Positions 8,665 to 17,845 of a stretch of 64,000 bases of DNA are shown here, piece after piece. The DNA lies in contig NZ_JAODTL010000022.1 in NCBI RefSeq assembly GCF_026191375.1, forward strand, positions 62,001 to 126,000, given 5' to 3'. Each line of letters opens with the position of its first letter. The first letter of the stretch is position 1. The stretch comes from Marinomonas pontica. GTDB taxonomy: Bacteria; Pseudomonadota; Gammaproteobacteria; Pseudomonadales; Marinomonadaceae. The notes below the pieces were generated by a model. The model ran no database searches and was not told where the DNA came from. It saw only the letters and a list, made by a program, of their open reading frames with translations. A program made the translations under genes and the position numbers.

Positions 8665-11466
8665 TTAAATATTAGTAGCAGGGATGAATTCTACTGGCGC
8701 TGTTGTCATTGCTTCTAATGGTGGCGCAAAGTCAGTCAGGTTAATGCCTGCAACCGCTGCTTTGTACTCTTCCAATGTTGGGAAGCGTCCCAAAACGGTA
8801 GACAAGACAACCAATGGCGTTGAACCCAGTAAAGATTCACCTTTCTTCTCAGAGGAGTCTGCAACAACACGGCCTTGGAATAGGCGAGTAGACGTTGCGA
8901 TTACTGTATCACCAGGCTCTGCTTTCTCTTGGTTACCCATGCACAAGTTGCAACCAGGGCGTTCCAAATACAAAATATTTTCGTATTTTGTGCGTGCTAC
9001 GCCTTTTGGGTTTGTGTCATCGAACTCAAAACCTGCGTATTTCTTCAAAATATCCCAGTCGCCGTCGGCTTTTAACTCATCAACAATGTTGTAAGTTGGT
9101 GGCGCAACAACAAGAGGGGCTTTAAATTCAACGCTGCCGTTTTGTGCTTCTAGATTGCGTAGCATAGACGCAATGATTTGCATGTCGCCTTTGTGCACCA
9201 TACAAGAGCCAACAAATCCTAAGTCAACAGGCTTGTCTTTGTAGAAAGACACCTGACGAATAACATCGTGCGTGTAACGCTTAGATACATCTTCATTGTT
9301 TACATCTGGGTCAGCAATCATTGGCTCGTTGATTTCATCAAGGTCAACAACCACTTCCGCGTAGTATTTAGCATTGTTGTCTGGAGCAAGTGCTGGTTGC
9401 TCGCCAGATTGAATGCCAGCAATGCGCTTGTCAGCAAGTTTGATAAGGCCGTGAAGCGTTTGTGCTGCGTTCTCCATTCCTTTGTCAATCATGATTTGGA
9501 TACGCTTTTTCGCCAACTCAAGAGACTGAATAAGTGTTTCATCCTGAGAAATACAGATGGAAGCTTTTGCTTTCATTTCTGCAGTCCAGTCAGTGAATGT
9601 GAACGCTTGGTCAGCCATCAGCGTGCCGATGTGTACTTCAATGACACGGCCTTGGAAAACGTTTTCGCCGCCAAACTGTTTTAGCATTTGAGCCTGAGTA
9701 GAATGAACCACATCACGGAAATCCATGTAGCTCTTCATTTCGCCTTTAAAGGTAACTTTTACAGACTCAGGAATTGGCATAGTTGCCTCACCTGTTGCTA
9801 ATGCCAACGCAACTGTACCTGAGTCGGCACCAAACGCTACACCTTTGGACATACGTGTGTGAGAGTCACCACCGATGATGATCGCTGTGTCATCCACAGT
9901 AATGTCATTCAATACTTTGTGAATAACGTCTGTCATTGGTGGGTAAACGCCTTTAGGGTCACGAGCCGTGATCAAACCAAACTGATTCATGAAAGACATC
10001 AATTTTGGAATGTTTGCTTGTGCTTTAGAGTCCCAAACAGAGGCTGTGTGACAACCAGATTGGTATGCACCGTCAACACTTGGGGAGATAACGGTAGCCG
10101 CCATCGATTCCAATTCTTGAGACGTCATCAAGCCGGTAGTGTCTTGCGAACCTACAATGTTCACTTTAACGCGAACGTCGGAACCAGCATGAAGGGCTTT
10201 CTTGGAATTAACACCAACGGCGTTCTTGTTGAAAATTTTCTCAACAGCGGTTAAGCCTTGATCATCGTTTGAAATCTCTTTCGCAGGAGCAAAAACAGTT
10301 GGCATTGGAATGCCCAGTGTTTCCGCGGCGAATGTTTGTAGTTTCTTACCGAAAACCACTGCGTAAGAACTGCCTGCTTTCATGAACTCTACTTGCTGAG
10401 GAGTAAAGGCAGAAGAGACATCAACAAGAACTTTATCACCGTTATACAGTTTCTTTTCTTTTGTGTTGATCGTCAGAATCGTACCAGTTTCAACAGAGTA
10501 AGCTTGTTCAAGAACCGTGTCGCCGTTAGCGTCACGAACAGGGTTGCCAGCTTCGTCTAGTTTCTTAACCCAGTTTTTCAAATCTAGACCGATACCGCCA
10601 GTTACACCAACAGTGGTCATGAAAATTGGAGAAATGCCATTTGTGCCTGCTACTACAGGGGCAAAGTTAACAAATGGGATGTATGGGCTTGCTTGTTGAC
10701 CTGCCCAAAGAGCGACGTTGTTTACGCCAGACATACGTGAAGAACCAACGCCCATGGTGCCTTTTTCTGCGATAAGCATAACTTTAGCATTCGGGTGTTT
10801 AGCTTGTAGGTCTTTGATTTCTTGTTGAGCTTCTGGAGAAATCATGCACTTACCGTGAAGTTCACGGTCAGAACGAGAGTGCGCTTGGTTACCAGGAGAC
10901 AATAAGTCGGTTGAAATATCACCTTCAGCGGCGATGTAGGTAACCACATCAATTTTTTCGTCAATGTCAGGAAGTTTGGTAAAGAACTCGGCTTTAGCGT
11001 AACTTTCTAGAATGTCTTTGGCGACGGTGTTGCCCGCTTTGAAAGCATCACCAAGACGTTCCATATCCGCTTCGTATAGGAATACTTGCGTTTTAAGTAC
11101 GTCGGCTGCGGCAACGGCTACAGAAGCATCATCAGATAAGGCAAGATCGATTAATACTTTAACAGATGGGCCGCCTTTCATGTGAGACAAAAGTTCTAGT
11201 GCGAACGTTGGTGTAATTTCTTCAACAACGGCTTCACCAAGAATGATCTCTTTCAAGAATTTTGCTTTTACGCCTGCGGCACTTGTTGTACCCGGTAAAG
11301 TGTTATAAATGAAAAAAGAAAGGGAGTCTTTACGGTGTTCGTGCCCAGTGTCTTTAATTTGAGCAATGATTTCTGTTAATAGATCACCGCCATCGATAGG
11401 TTTAGGATGCAACCCTTGGCTTTTACGATTCTCTATCTCTTGTAAGTACTCTAAATATAAGCTCAT
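8665..11466 (-). CDS. acnB: bifunctional aconitate hydratase 2 / 2-methylisocitrate dehydratase, Bacteroidota-like type
   Basis: AcnB isomerises citrate and isocitrate through cis-aconitate in the TCA cycle and can dehydrate 2-methylisocitrate; it is a cytoplasmic [4Fe-4S] enzyme. The N-terminal HEAT-like domain (about 1-160) precedes the swivelling domain, in the AcnB order. Cluster ligands are visible in GSCMVHKGDM and PGCNLCMGNQ, and GGDSHTRMSKG is the active-site segment. The sequence differs strongly from E. coli AcnB: segments such as LLSPGNQAHSRSDRELHGKC and the long insert around LDLKNWVKKLDEAGNPVRDA match the roughly 925-residue form I know from Flavobacteriia. ATG at 11466 (933 residues) is chosen because AGAGGTG precedes it; a GTG two codons earlier overlaps that site. 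It is monocistronic. Confidence 0.95.
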   Translation of the reverse strand: MSLYLEYLQEIENRKSQGLHPKPIDGGDLLTEIIAQIKDTGHEHRKDSLSFFIYNTLPGTTSAAGVKAKFLKEIILGEAVVEEITPTFALELLSHMKGGPSVKVLIDLALSDDASVAVAAADVLKTQVFLYEADMERLGDAFKAGNTVAKDILESYAKAEFFTKLPDIDEKIDVVTYIAAEGDISTDLLSPGNQAHSRSDRELHGKCMISPEAQQEIKDLQAKHPNAKVMLIAEKGTMGVGSSRMSGVNNVALWAGQQASPYIPFVNFAPVVAGTNGISPIFMTTVGVTGGIGLDLKNWVKKLDEAGNPVRDANGDTVLEQAYSVETGTILTINTKEKKLYNGDKVLVDVSSAFTPQQVEFMKAGSSYAVVFGKKLQTFAAETLGIPMPTVFAPAKEISNDDQGLTAVEKIFNKNAVGVNSKKALHAGSDVRVKVNIVGSQDTTGLMTSQELESMAATVISPSVDGAYQSGCHTASVWDSKAQANIPKLMSFMNQFGLITARDPKGVYPPMTDVIHKVLNDITVDDTAIIIGGDSHTRMSKGVAFGADSGTVALALATGEATMPIPESVKVTFKGEMKSYMDFRDVVHSTQAQMLKQFGGENVFQGRVIEVHIGTLMADQAFTFTDWTAEMKAKASICISQDETLIQSLELAKKRIQIMIDKGMENAAQTLHGLIKLADKRIAGIQSGEQPALAPDNNAKYYAEVVVDLDEINEPMIADPDVNNEDVSKRYTHDVIRQVSFYKDKPVDLGFVGSCMVHKGDMQIIASMLRNLEAQNGSVEFKAPLVVAPPTYNIVDELKADGDWDILKKYAGFEFDDTNPKGVARTKYENILYLERPGCNLCMGNQEKAEPGDTVIATSTRLFQGRVVADSSEKKGESLLGSTPLVVLSTVLGRFPTLEEYKAAVAGINLTDFAPPLEAMTTAPVEFIPATNI

Positions 11467-11853
11467 TTGCACCTCTGAATAATAATTTACGATTATGTTA
11501 TATGCTAAACGTGAGGGCTAAGATCAGGTCAACGGTATTCACTCTAGAGAAAATAGAACGCCAAACCTTAATGTCTTGTTCCTTGAATAGCGGTTTTTAT
11601 ACAGATCGTTTACTTTGCATCTGGTGGCGTATGCAACATCATATTCAAGCCTTGGCTTTTCAGTATTGTTACAGCATGCCTAAGGCACGGCCACCTTAAT
11701 TTTCTGTGGTTAGCGAATGCAATCCGATACATTTCGCTAACGGCGTATTACTTTTTTGATGGGTACATTTTATAGAAAAAAAGCGCTAAAGACTTACTGT
11801 GTACCATAACAATTTCGAATAGGTGACATTTAGCGGAATTATTCTGATTTAGC
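11467..11853. other. 387-base gap upstream of acnB with an inverted repeat
   Basis: No gene is supported; a 65-codon plus-strand ORF (11502-11699) has neither ribosome site nor family character. The acnB promoter should be on the minus strand here. An interrupted inverted repeat, GTTAGCGAATG (11709-11719) and CATTTCGCTAAC (11730-11741), lies about 250 bases upstream of acnB. It could be a regulatory site or a weak hairpin. The next minus-strand gene ends at 11854. Confidence 0.4.
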
Positions 11854-13592
11854 CTATTCATTTGATTGCTGAATGACTCTAACCACTCTGAACCCCCAAT
11901 TACTGGCTTTTAAGTCAGGTTGAGCGCGGTATCGTGTCGAGCTTCGACCAACTCTAGGGATGTCAAACCAAGAACCACCTCGCAACACACGATGATCGCA
12001 CTGGTTTGCAAGCCATACTTGGTTTTTAGTTGGTGCGCCGTCATAAGTGTCGTGATAGCAATCTTCAACCCATTCAGCAACGTTGCCGTGCATATCAAAC
12101 AAGCCTAGTGGATTACTGGCTTGACTGCCAACTGGCGCAGAAGAAATTCCATCCCATTTGCTGCCACAGCTGTCGCATACGCTGTAGCCAGCTCTGACAG
12201 TATCGCCATACCAAAATGCCGTATCTGAATCTGCTCTTGCCGAGTATTCCCATTCAATTTCAGTAGGTAGGCGGTACTCTTGGTTGGTTTCGTCAGATAC
12301 CCATGCAGTATATGCTTTCGCATCGTACCAACTGATGTTGATGACTGGGCGTTTGCCACGCCCCCAGCCATTGTCAGGGGGTAATTCGCGATGGGTGGCC
12401 TTAGCAAATTTGTCATACTGATCAAAGGTTACTTCGTACTTACTAATGTAAAAGCCGTTTGGTATGTCAACTTCATGAGCGGGTTTTTCATTGTCATCGC
12501 CTACGTGCGTTTGGTCGCCCATAATAAAAGTAGAAGGGGCTATTTTTTCAATTTTGGGTGCTGTGCCACCAGAGCTCAGTGGCTCCTCTAAAATTTGTGG
12601 TAAGGCGTCAAATGAAGCGGCTTTTGAGGGTTTTGGCTCTATTTTTGGTGTAACGATAGCCGCTTTAGGGGGCGGTGTCTCAGGCCAAAAAATGACCGCA
12701 GTCATCAATGCCAGAGCCATTGCTGAGCCAATGCCGATAGTCAAAGGTGTTAGCGTCCTAATATAGCGCTTGACTGCGCGTTTCGCGGCAGAGCTCTCAT
12801 TAGGCTCTGGTTTGTATAAGTTTGCTCGGATAATACCGATCACTTCGGCTAATGATTTAGGGCGATGACGCTCACTATCACGGCTCCATTTTACTATGCG
12901 CTCCCATGCCACATCGCTTAATAATGGGTGGGTGTCAGGAAGGCCCGTTGCAAAGTCTTTATCAAGAATGGATTCGCCTAGTAACGCCGCCATAAGCAAT
13001 CGCATAAAGGCAAATTTATCAGACGATGGAGTACGTTGTTGGTCCTTTTTTAGATACTCACTAGGGAACAAACGAATGTCCATTTCACTTTCTTCAATTC
13101 GTTTCATCCAATTGTGAGAGCCAAAGCCTGTCATAATGCCTAAGCCGTTAACGACATGGATGGAACTAAGGTCTAAATGGCCATGGAACAGTCTGTTTTT
13201 GTGTACCTGATCCAATGCTTTGGCAATATTATCGAAAAGGCTGATCACAACATTAAGTGGGGCACCGTCTGGATATTTACCCAAAAAGCTATAGAGGTTT
13301 TCGCCACCGCATACGGCCGAGCAAGAAAATACCCACAAGTTGGAATAAAAAGGGGGTAGTTAGGTGTAATAGCAGGGTGTTTTACCGCGGCGTATTTTCT
13401 TGCATTTTGCAGAAAATCTTCCACTTTGCCTTTGTTTGATTGGAAGAAGCGCAATACAAAAGGACGACCACCTTGATCTGCTACCCAAGTGGTTTTTTGG
13501 CTGTCCATTGGGTAATTTAAAACATAAGGGTCTAGTTCGACGCCAACGTGTTGCCCAATCTTTAGTTTTTGAGGTTCATAAAAATCATTCAT
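11854..13592 (-). pseudogene. pseudokinase - membrane segment - SUMF1/FGE-like domain protein, one frameshift
   Basis: Two minus-strand frames join into one protein of about 580 residues. The first (from ATG 13592) ends in GYFLARPYAV. Adding one base to the CC at 13304-13305 continues it as GENLYSFLGKYPDG. Residues about 10-270 look like a Ser/Thr kinase fold, but the HRDLKPxN loop reads HGHLDLSSI and DFG reads GFG, so catalysis is unlikely. A hydrophobic helix follows (coded at about 12684-12750, TIGIGSAMALALMTAVIFW), then a Pro/Lys-rich linker and a SUMF1-type domain (FIMGD..., RLPTEIEWEYSAR, GNVAEWVEDCY, RVLRGGSWFD, NWGFRVVR). The two catalytic cysteines of formylglycine-generating enzyme are Ser and Ala here (STRYRA). 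The domain probably faces the periplasm. The break is in a homopolymer, so the gene may be intact. It is divergent from miaE. Confidence 0.72.
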
Positions 13593-13680
13593 TACGAATT
13601 TGATATCCAAATCAAGACGTTGCTGCCTAAGCAATTAATACAAGGTATAATCACGTTTTTTAACATAAAAAGGTAGAGTA

Positions 13681-14292
13681 ATGTTATCTGCGTACCCAGA
13701 GCTTGTTGAATTTCTTCCGTGCGAATCTCCTGAAGCATGGGTAAATTGGGCGATAGAGAATCAAACATTGCTTTTAAATGATCATGCTCACTGTGAGAAG
13801 AAAGCGGCATCGACTGCGATGAGCTTAATGTATCGCTATGTAGATCGCGATAATTTACTGCATAAGATGTCTCGTTTGGCTCGTGAAGAGTTGTTGCATT
13901 TTGAACAAGTTCATAAAATCATGCGAAAGCGCAACGTGGCGTACGATCATTTGTCGGCTTCTCGTTACGCTGATGGTTTGCGCAAGCACATTCGTACCCA
14001 TGAGCCTGCTCGTTTGGTCGATACCATGATTATTGGTGCTTTTGTCGAGGCACGTTCCTGTGAACGATTTGCCGCTTTGGCTCCGCATTTGGACGAAGAG
14101 TTGTCGAAGTTTTATGTGTCATTATTAAAATCCGAAGCAAGACATTTTCAGGATTATCTTGAACTTGCTAAAGAATATTCCAATGAACCTATAGAGGATC
14201 GTGTGGCTTTTTTCCGTGACTTAGAAGAAAAGCTTATAACAGAGCCAGATGAAGAATTTCGCATGCACAGTGGCCCACCAAGCAACGCGTAA
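13681..14292 (+). CDS. miaE: tRNA 2-methylthio-N6-isopentenyladenosine(37) hydroxylase
   Basis: MiaE (203 residues) is an O2-dependent diiron enzyme that hydroxylates the isopentenyl group of ms2i6A37 in tRNAs reading UNN codons. The ferritin-like ligands are seen as ANDHAHCEKKA-like LLNDHAHCEKKAA, REELLHFEQVH, FVEARSCERF and SEARHFQDY. The length is close to Salmonella MiaE. The gene sits alone, 88 bases from the divergent membrane protein. AAAGGTAGAGTA precedes the ATG. Confidence 0.93.
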   Translation: MLSAYPELVEFLPCESPEAWVNWAIENQTLLLNDHAHCEKKAASTAMSLMYRYVDRDNLLHKMSRLAREELLHFEQVHKIMRKRNVAYDHLSASRYADGLRKHIRTHEPARLVDTMIIGAFVEARSCERFAALAPHLDEELSKFYVSLLKSEARHFQDYLELAKEYSNEPIEDRVAFFRDLEEKLITEPDEEFRMHSGPPSNA

Positions 14293-14384
14293 TTTACAAA
14301 ATGCCACAATCATTTGCTTTGTGTTAATGGTGCCTTTTTAGCGGGGTGCTACACTCATAATATTCACTCGCGATTCTGGAGGAT

Positions 14385-14699
14385 ATGATGGGCATACATA
14401 AAAGTGAAACCCTGCCAGATGTCACTTATTGGCTTGCATTAGAAATTGCAAAAGTCGACCCTATAGTTGATTTGGATGTCATGTATCGAGGCTCATTGGA
14501 GTTGGATTTTTTATATCAATTATTAACCTGCAAAGCGCAGCAACATTGGTGGAATGAATATTCAATTCAATTGAGTCCAGTTATTGTAAACAATGCTTTT
14601 TTCCGTGCTGTTGCGATGCTGCATAACCGCAATATTGAGTTTAGTCGGTCGAGGAATGCAGATGAAACTGTGTGGGTTCGCGAGTTATTAAAACGATGA
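14385..14699 (+). CDS. conserved-type small protein of unknown function
   Basis: I do not recognise this 104-residue protein. GGAGG lies 5-8 bases before two consecutive ATG codons (14385 and 14388), and a terminator follows, so it is very probably a real gene. It has no signal peptide or membrane helix and is mainly helical with aromatic residues (TYWLALEIAKVDP, QQHWWNEYS). It stands between miaE and the convergent lpxH. It could be a small cytoplasmic adaptor, but nothing in the sequence shows a role. Confidence 0.6.
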   Translation: MMGIHKSETLPDVTYWLALEIAKVDPIVDLDVMYRGSLELDFLYQLLTCKAQQHWWNEYSIQLSPVIVNNAFFRAVAMLHNRNIEFSRSRNADETVWVRELLKR

Positions 14700-14707
14700 G
14701 TCAAAAA

Positions 14708-14731
14708 ATGCCAGCGGTTGCTGGCGTTTTT
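14708..14731 (+). terminator. terminator after the small unknown gene
   Basis: GCCAGC / GCTGGC with a GGTT loop, extended by weaker A-T and T-G pairs, is followed by GTTTTTG. It lies 10 bases after the stop of the 104-residue ORF. Confidence 0.8.
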
Positions 14732-14761
14732 GTCTAAATCGATAGGTATCATGTAGTGCTT

Positions 14762-15538
14762 TTAAGTAAGCACTACTTTATGCACTTCTTCCAGTCCTGC
14801 CAGTACTTGCTTTGAGAAACGGTCAACCGAGGCTTTGTATTGAGTGTAGACATTGCTCTCAATGCTTGCTAGCCAAACAAACTCATCCCAGTCTCCAAGA
14901 ACGCACCTAAGATAAGAGCTATCCTGATGAAGGTCTGGGCGGTGAGTGTGCCCATGAATCACGCTGTTGCAGCGGTGTTGAATTAGCGAATGCTCAACGG
15001 CTGATGGTGTTACATCCATAATGGAGAGAGATTTCTCGGATGCCATGGTTTTGCTGTCATTTCGAAGTTGGGCAGCCAACGCAATACGTTGCTCAAGTGG
15101 CAAAGTTAGAATGTGTTCCTGCCAAACGGGCGAGCGAACGGTTTGTCTAAAAGCTTGATATTCTGTGTCTTCTAAACAGTATTCATCACCATGAGTGAGT
15201 AGCACAGATTTGCCATCAAGCTCGATTGTCGTTTGCTCTTGAATGAGCGTGGCACCAACGCGATCTAACCAAGTTTTGCCAATTAGAAAGTCTCGATTGC
15301 CATGCAGAAAAAACAGTCCAATTCCAGCTTTAGACACATTTAGCAATGCATTCTCTATTTCAGTATTCCAGTCTGCGTGATAATCGTCGCCGATCCACGC
15401 TTCATAGAAATCACCTAAAATATAGAGTTCAGATGCCTCATTTCGCGCAATAAGTGCTTCGCTCATTTGTACAAACGCCCGGATTAAATCCGGGCGTTTG
15501 TCGCTTAAGTGCAGATCTGAAATAAAATAGCGAAGCAT
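14762..15538 (-). CDS. lpxH: UDP-2,3-diacylglucosamine diphosphatase
   Basis: LpxH (258 residues) cleaves UDP-2,3-diacylglucosamine to lipid X and UMP at the inner membrane in lipid A synthesis. It is a calcineurin-like metallophosphoesterase, with DLHLSD near the N-terminus, GDFYEAWIGDD, HGNRDFLIG, LTHGDEYC and HGHTHRP as metal and substrate motifs. It is slightly longer than E. coli LpxH at the C-terminus. Its ATG overlaps the ppiB stop (TAATG), so it is translationally coupled to ppiB, the same pairing as in E. coli (ppiB-lpxH). LpxK, the later kinase of the pathway, is at 61001. Confidence 0.96.
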   Translation of the reverse strand: MLRYFISDLHLSDKRPDLIRAFVQMSEALIARNEASELYILGDFYEAWIGDDYHADWNTEIENALLNVSKAGIGLFFLHGNRDFLIGKTWLDRVGATLIQEQTTIELDGKSVLLTHGDEYCLEDTEYQAFRQTVRSPVWQEHILTLPLEQRIALAAQLRNDSKTMASEKSLSIMDVTPSAVEHSLIQHRCNSVIHGHTHRPDLHQDSSYLRCVLGDWDEFVWLASIESNVYTQYKASVDRFSKQVLAGLEEVHKVVLT

Positions 15539-16041
15539 TAGTCTTCGCTTTTTACTAGTTCAGCGCTTTCAATGATTACGTCTTCAGCAGGAACGTCTTG
15601 GTGTCCTGACTTCATCGTTGTTTTCACTTCTTTGATTTTGTTCACAACGTCCATTCCTGCAGTGACTTTACCAAATACGGCATAGCCCCAACCGTCTGGC
15701 GTTTTGCTGCGGTGGTTTAGGAAGCTGTTGTCTGCAACGTTGATGAAGAACTGAGCAGAGGCAGAGTGAGGATCCATAGTACGAGCCATGGCCAATGTAC
15801 CGATCTCATTCTTTAGGCCGTTATCCGCTTCGTTTTCGATCGCTGTGCGGGATTCTTTTTGTGTCATGCCTGGCTCAAAACCGCCGCCTTGAACCATGAA
15901 GCCGTTGATTACACGGTGAAAAATAACGCCGTCGTAAAAGCCGGATGTTACATAATCTTCAAAGTTTTTTGCTGACTTTGGTGCTTTGTCATAATCGAGT
16001 TCAACGTGAATGTCGCCGTAGTTGGTGTGTAGAATGATCAT
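15538..16041 (-). CDS. ppiB: peptidyl-prolyl cis-trans isomerase B (cyclophilin)
   Basis: This 167-residue cytoplasmic cyclophilin catalyses proline isomerisation during folding. The fold is complete: [13 protein letters not shown] carries the catalytic Arg, then [18 protein letters not shown] and the tail [15 protein letters not shown]. There is no signal sequence, so it is the PpiB rather than the periplasmic PpiA type. It is directly followed by lpxH in an overlapping pair. AAGGAATCTTAA precedes the ATG. Confidence 0.95.
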   Translation of the reverse strand: MIILHTNYGDIHVELDYDKAPKSAKNFEDYVTSGFYDGVIFHRVINGFMVQGGGFEPGMTQKESRTAIENEADNGLKNEIGTLAMARTMDPHSASAQFFINVADNSFLNHRSKTPDGWGYAVFGKVTAGMDVVNKIKEVKTTMKSGHQDVPAEDVIIESAELVKSED

Positions 16042-16081
16042 TTAAGATTCCTTGTTTAATTAATAGCGAAGTGTCGATTGT

Positions 16082-16732
16082 CTAATCAATGTTGAGCATT
16101 TTATGTGTTTGTAAGCTAAGACGCCACCGTGGATGCGATAAACAATAGTTCAAAGTAGCTTGTTGAGTGTCAATAAGTGGAATTTGGTCGGCGGATAAGT
16201 GGCTTTGGTCCATAGGTTGCAAATAAAAGTTCTGGAAATCTAGGCTCTCAAATAATGCTGGCGAAAGGTGCGCTTGTGGGTACACCAGTTTGAGCTCATG
16301 GCCTTTATTAACAATTAATGGTGTGGTTGTTTTAGGGCTAACACAAACCCAGTCAATTCCTTGAGGTAATGCCATTGTGCCGTTCGTTTCTATCGCAATG
16401 GTGTATCCATGCTGTTTCATTTCTGCGATGACTTCGTCGTCCAATTGAAGGGCAGGTTCGCCGCCAGTAAATACCACATATTTATGATCTTGTCCGTCTG
16501 GCCAAAGTGCGTCAAGGTGAGAGCATAGTTGTTCGGCAGAGTTAAATTTTCCGCCATTTTGGCCGTTTGTGCCGATGAAATCAGTATCACAGAATTGGCA
16601 TTCGGACTTTGCGCGCGTTTTCTCAAGACCAGACCATAAGTTGCAGCCGGTAAAACGGCAAAATAGTGCGGGGCGTCCAGCATGAGCGCCTTCACCTTGT
16701 AGTGAATAAAAAGCTTCTTTAATAGAATACAT
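16082..16732 (-). CDS. queE: 7-carboxy-7-deazaguanine synthase
   Basis: QueE (216 residues) is the radical-SAM enzyme that turns 6-carboxytetrahydropterin into 7-carboxy-7-deazaguanine in queuosine synthesis. YSIKEAFYSLQGEGAHAGRP is the family N-terminus. The cluster cysteines are CRFTGCNLW...CQFCDTDF, where 14 residues separate the first from the second, as in the long-insert QueE type. TGGEPALQ and ETNGT are also present. ATG 16732 is chosen because homologues begin there; an in-frame ATG at 16759 has no better ribosome site. queC lies upstream on the same strand, 168 bases away. Confidence 0.92.
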   Translation of the reverse strand: MYSIKEAFYSLQGEGAHAGRPALFCRFTGCNLWSGLEKTRAKSECQFCDTDFIGTNGQNGGKFNSAEQLCSHLDALWPDGQDHKYVVFTGGEPALQLDDEVIAEMKQHGYTIAIETNGTMALPQGIDWVCVSPKTTTPLIVNKGHELKLVYPQAHLSPALFESLDFQNFYLQPMDQSHLSADQIPLIDTQQATLNYCLSHPRWRLSLQTHKMLNID

Positions 16733-16900
16733 TGGGTTACACCATTTACATGCTGACAAGCAGCGTCTCGAAAAACAGTCGAGGTAAGGGTTATAACTTT
16801 AGTTGATAATTTAACGGCTACATGGGTCATTTGTGGAACAAAAGCCAATCAGCACTAAAACAAACACACTAAAATCAGAAAAAAATATTTAATTGCTTGG

Positions 16901-17560
16901 TTACGCTTCGTAATCCAAAGGGTCGGTTTTACCTTGCTCGGCAAACGCTTCTAAACGCTCACAGCAAGCGCCACACTTGCCACATGATCTTTCGCGGCCA
17001 TTGTAACAAGTCCATGTATTGGCATAGTTAAGATTCATCTCTAATCCGGCTTTTAAAATCTCACCTTTTGAAACATGTAAAAATGGTGTGACAATTTCAA
17101 CCGATTGATAGTTGGCAATTTTGGACACGGCGTTCATTGCTTCAACAAATTCTGGACGGCAATCGGGATAAATATGATGGTCACCTGAATGAGCACCGTA
17201 GTAAACCTTGCCAGCTTCTAGGGAAACGGCATAAGCAATCGCCATCGAAAGCAAAACCATGTTGCGATTTGGCACCACGGTAGACTTCATGTTGTCGTCT
17301 TCGTAGTGTCCTTCAGGAATCTCGGCATCGCCTGTAAGCGACGAGTTAGCCATTAGGCTATTGATCGCGGTAATGTCTACAACTTTATGGGAAATGCCTA
17401 ATTCACGACATACCTGTGCAGCGACTTCTAATTCTTTGCTGTGTTTTTGTCCATAGTTAAAGGACAAGGCGAACACTTCAAGACCATTTTGGATAGCGGT
17501 ATTCAAGACGGTAAATGAATCCATCCCACCGGAATACACAACAACGGCTTTTTCAGACAT
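16901..17560 (-). CDS. queC: 7-cyano-7-deazaguanine synthase
   Basis: QueC (219 residues) converts 7-carboxy-7-deazaguanine to preQ0 with ATP and ammonia. The PP-loop SGGMDS is at residues 10-15, and the zinc-binding cysteines [19 protein letters not shown] are near the C-terminus. With queE downstream and queF at 44666, three pathway steps are covered. GAGGAACAAAATAG lies before the ATG. Confidence 0.96.
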   Translation of the reverse strand: MSEKAVVVYSGGMDSFTVLNTAIQNGLEVFALSFNYGQKHSKELEVAAQVCRELGISHKVVDITAINSLMANSSLTGDAEIPEGHYEDDNMKSTVVPNRNMVLLSMAIAYAVSLEAGKVYYGAHSGDHHIYPDCRPEFVEAMNAVSKIANYQSVEIVTPFLHVSKGEILKAGLEMNLNYANTWTCYNGRERSCGKCGACCERLEAFAEQGKTDPLDYEA

Positions 17561-17845
17561 CTATTTTGTTCCTCACAATTAACCCTGTAAACCGTTATTT
17601 GAGCGGTAAGCATAGGGCGAGAGTTGGTGAATTGCGGAGTATACCAGACAGCCAATCATTCAAACTATCTAATCCTTGGTGGCATCAGGTTTTTGTTTTT
17701 AATTGTGGGCAAATTTTTGGTTAAAAAGCACAAAAAGGTCGAAAAGATTTTTTGCTCAATATCCCATGCAATCCGAAATACTATATACTTGTCGGTCAAA
17801 GTAACAATATTGTTAGATCAACACTTATCGGGACTTACATCAAAC

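Noticed and set aside
9268..10254. Long plus-strand ORFs opposite acnB
   Set aside because: They are antisense shadows of a clearly coding gene, with unnatural composition (many Cys and Trp) and no start signals.
11502..11699. Plus-strand 65-codon ORF between acnB and the pseudokinase gene
   Set aside because: No ribosome site, no family features, and it lies in a promoter-type gap.
11854..13592. SUMF1 domain as the formylglycine-generating enzyme for BetC
   Set aside because: The two catalytic cysteines are replaced by Ser and Ala in STRYRA, and the domain is joined to a membrane pseudokinase. It is unlikely to be the maturation enzyme.
16733..16900. Possible preQ1 riboswitch upstream of queE
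   Set aside because: Only a short CTCGA/TCGAG stem is seen; the conserved preQ1 loop and A-rich tail are missing.
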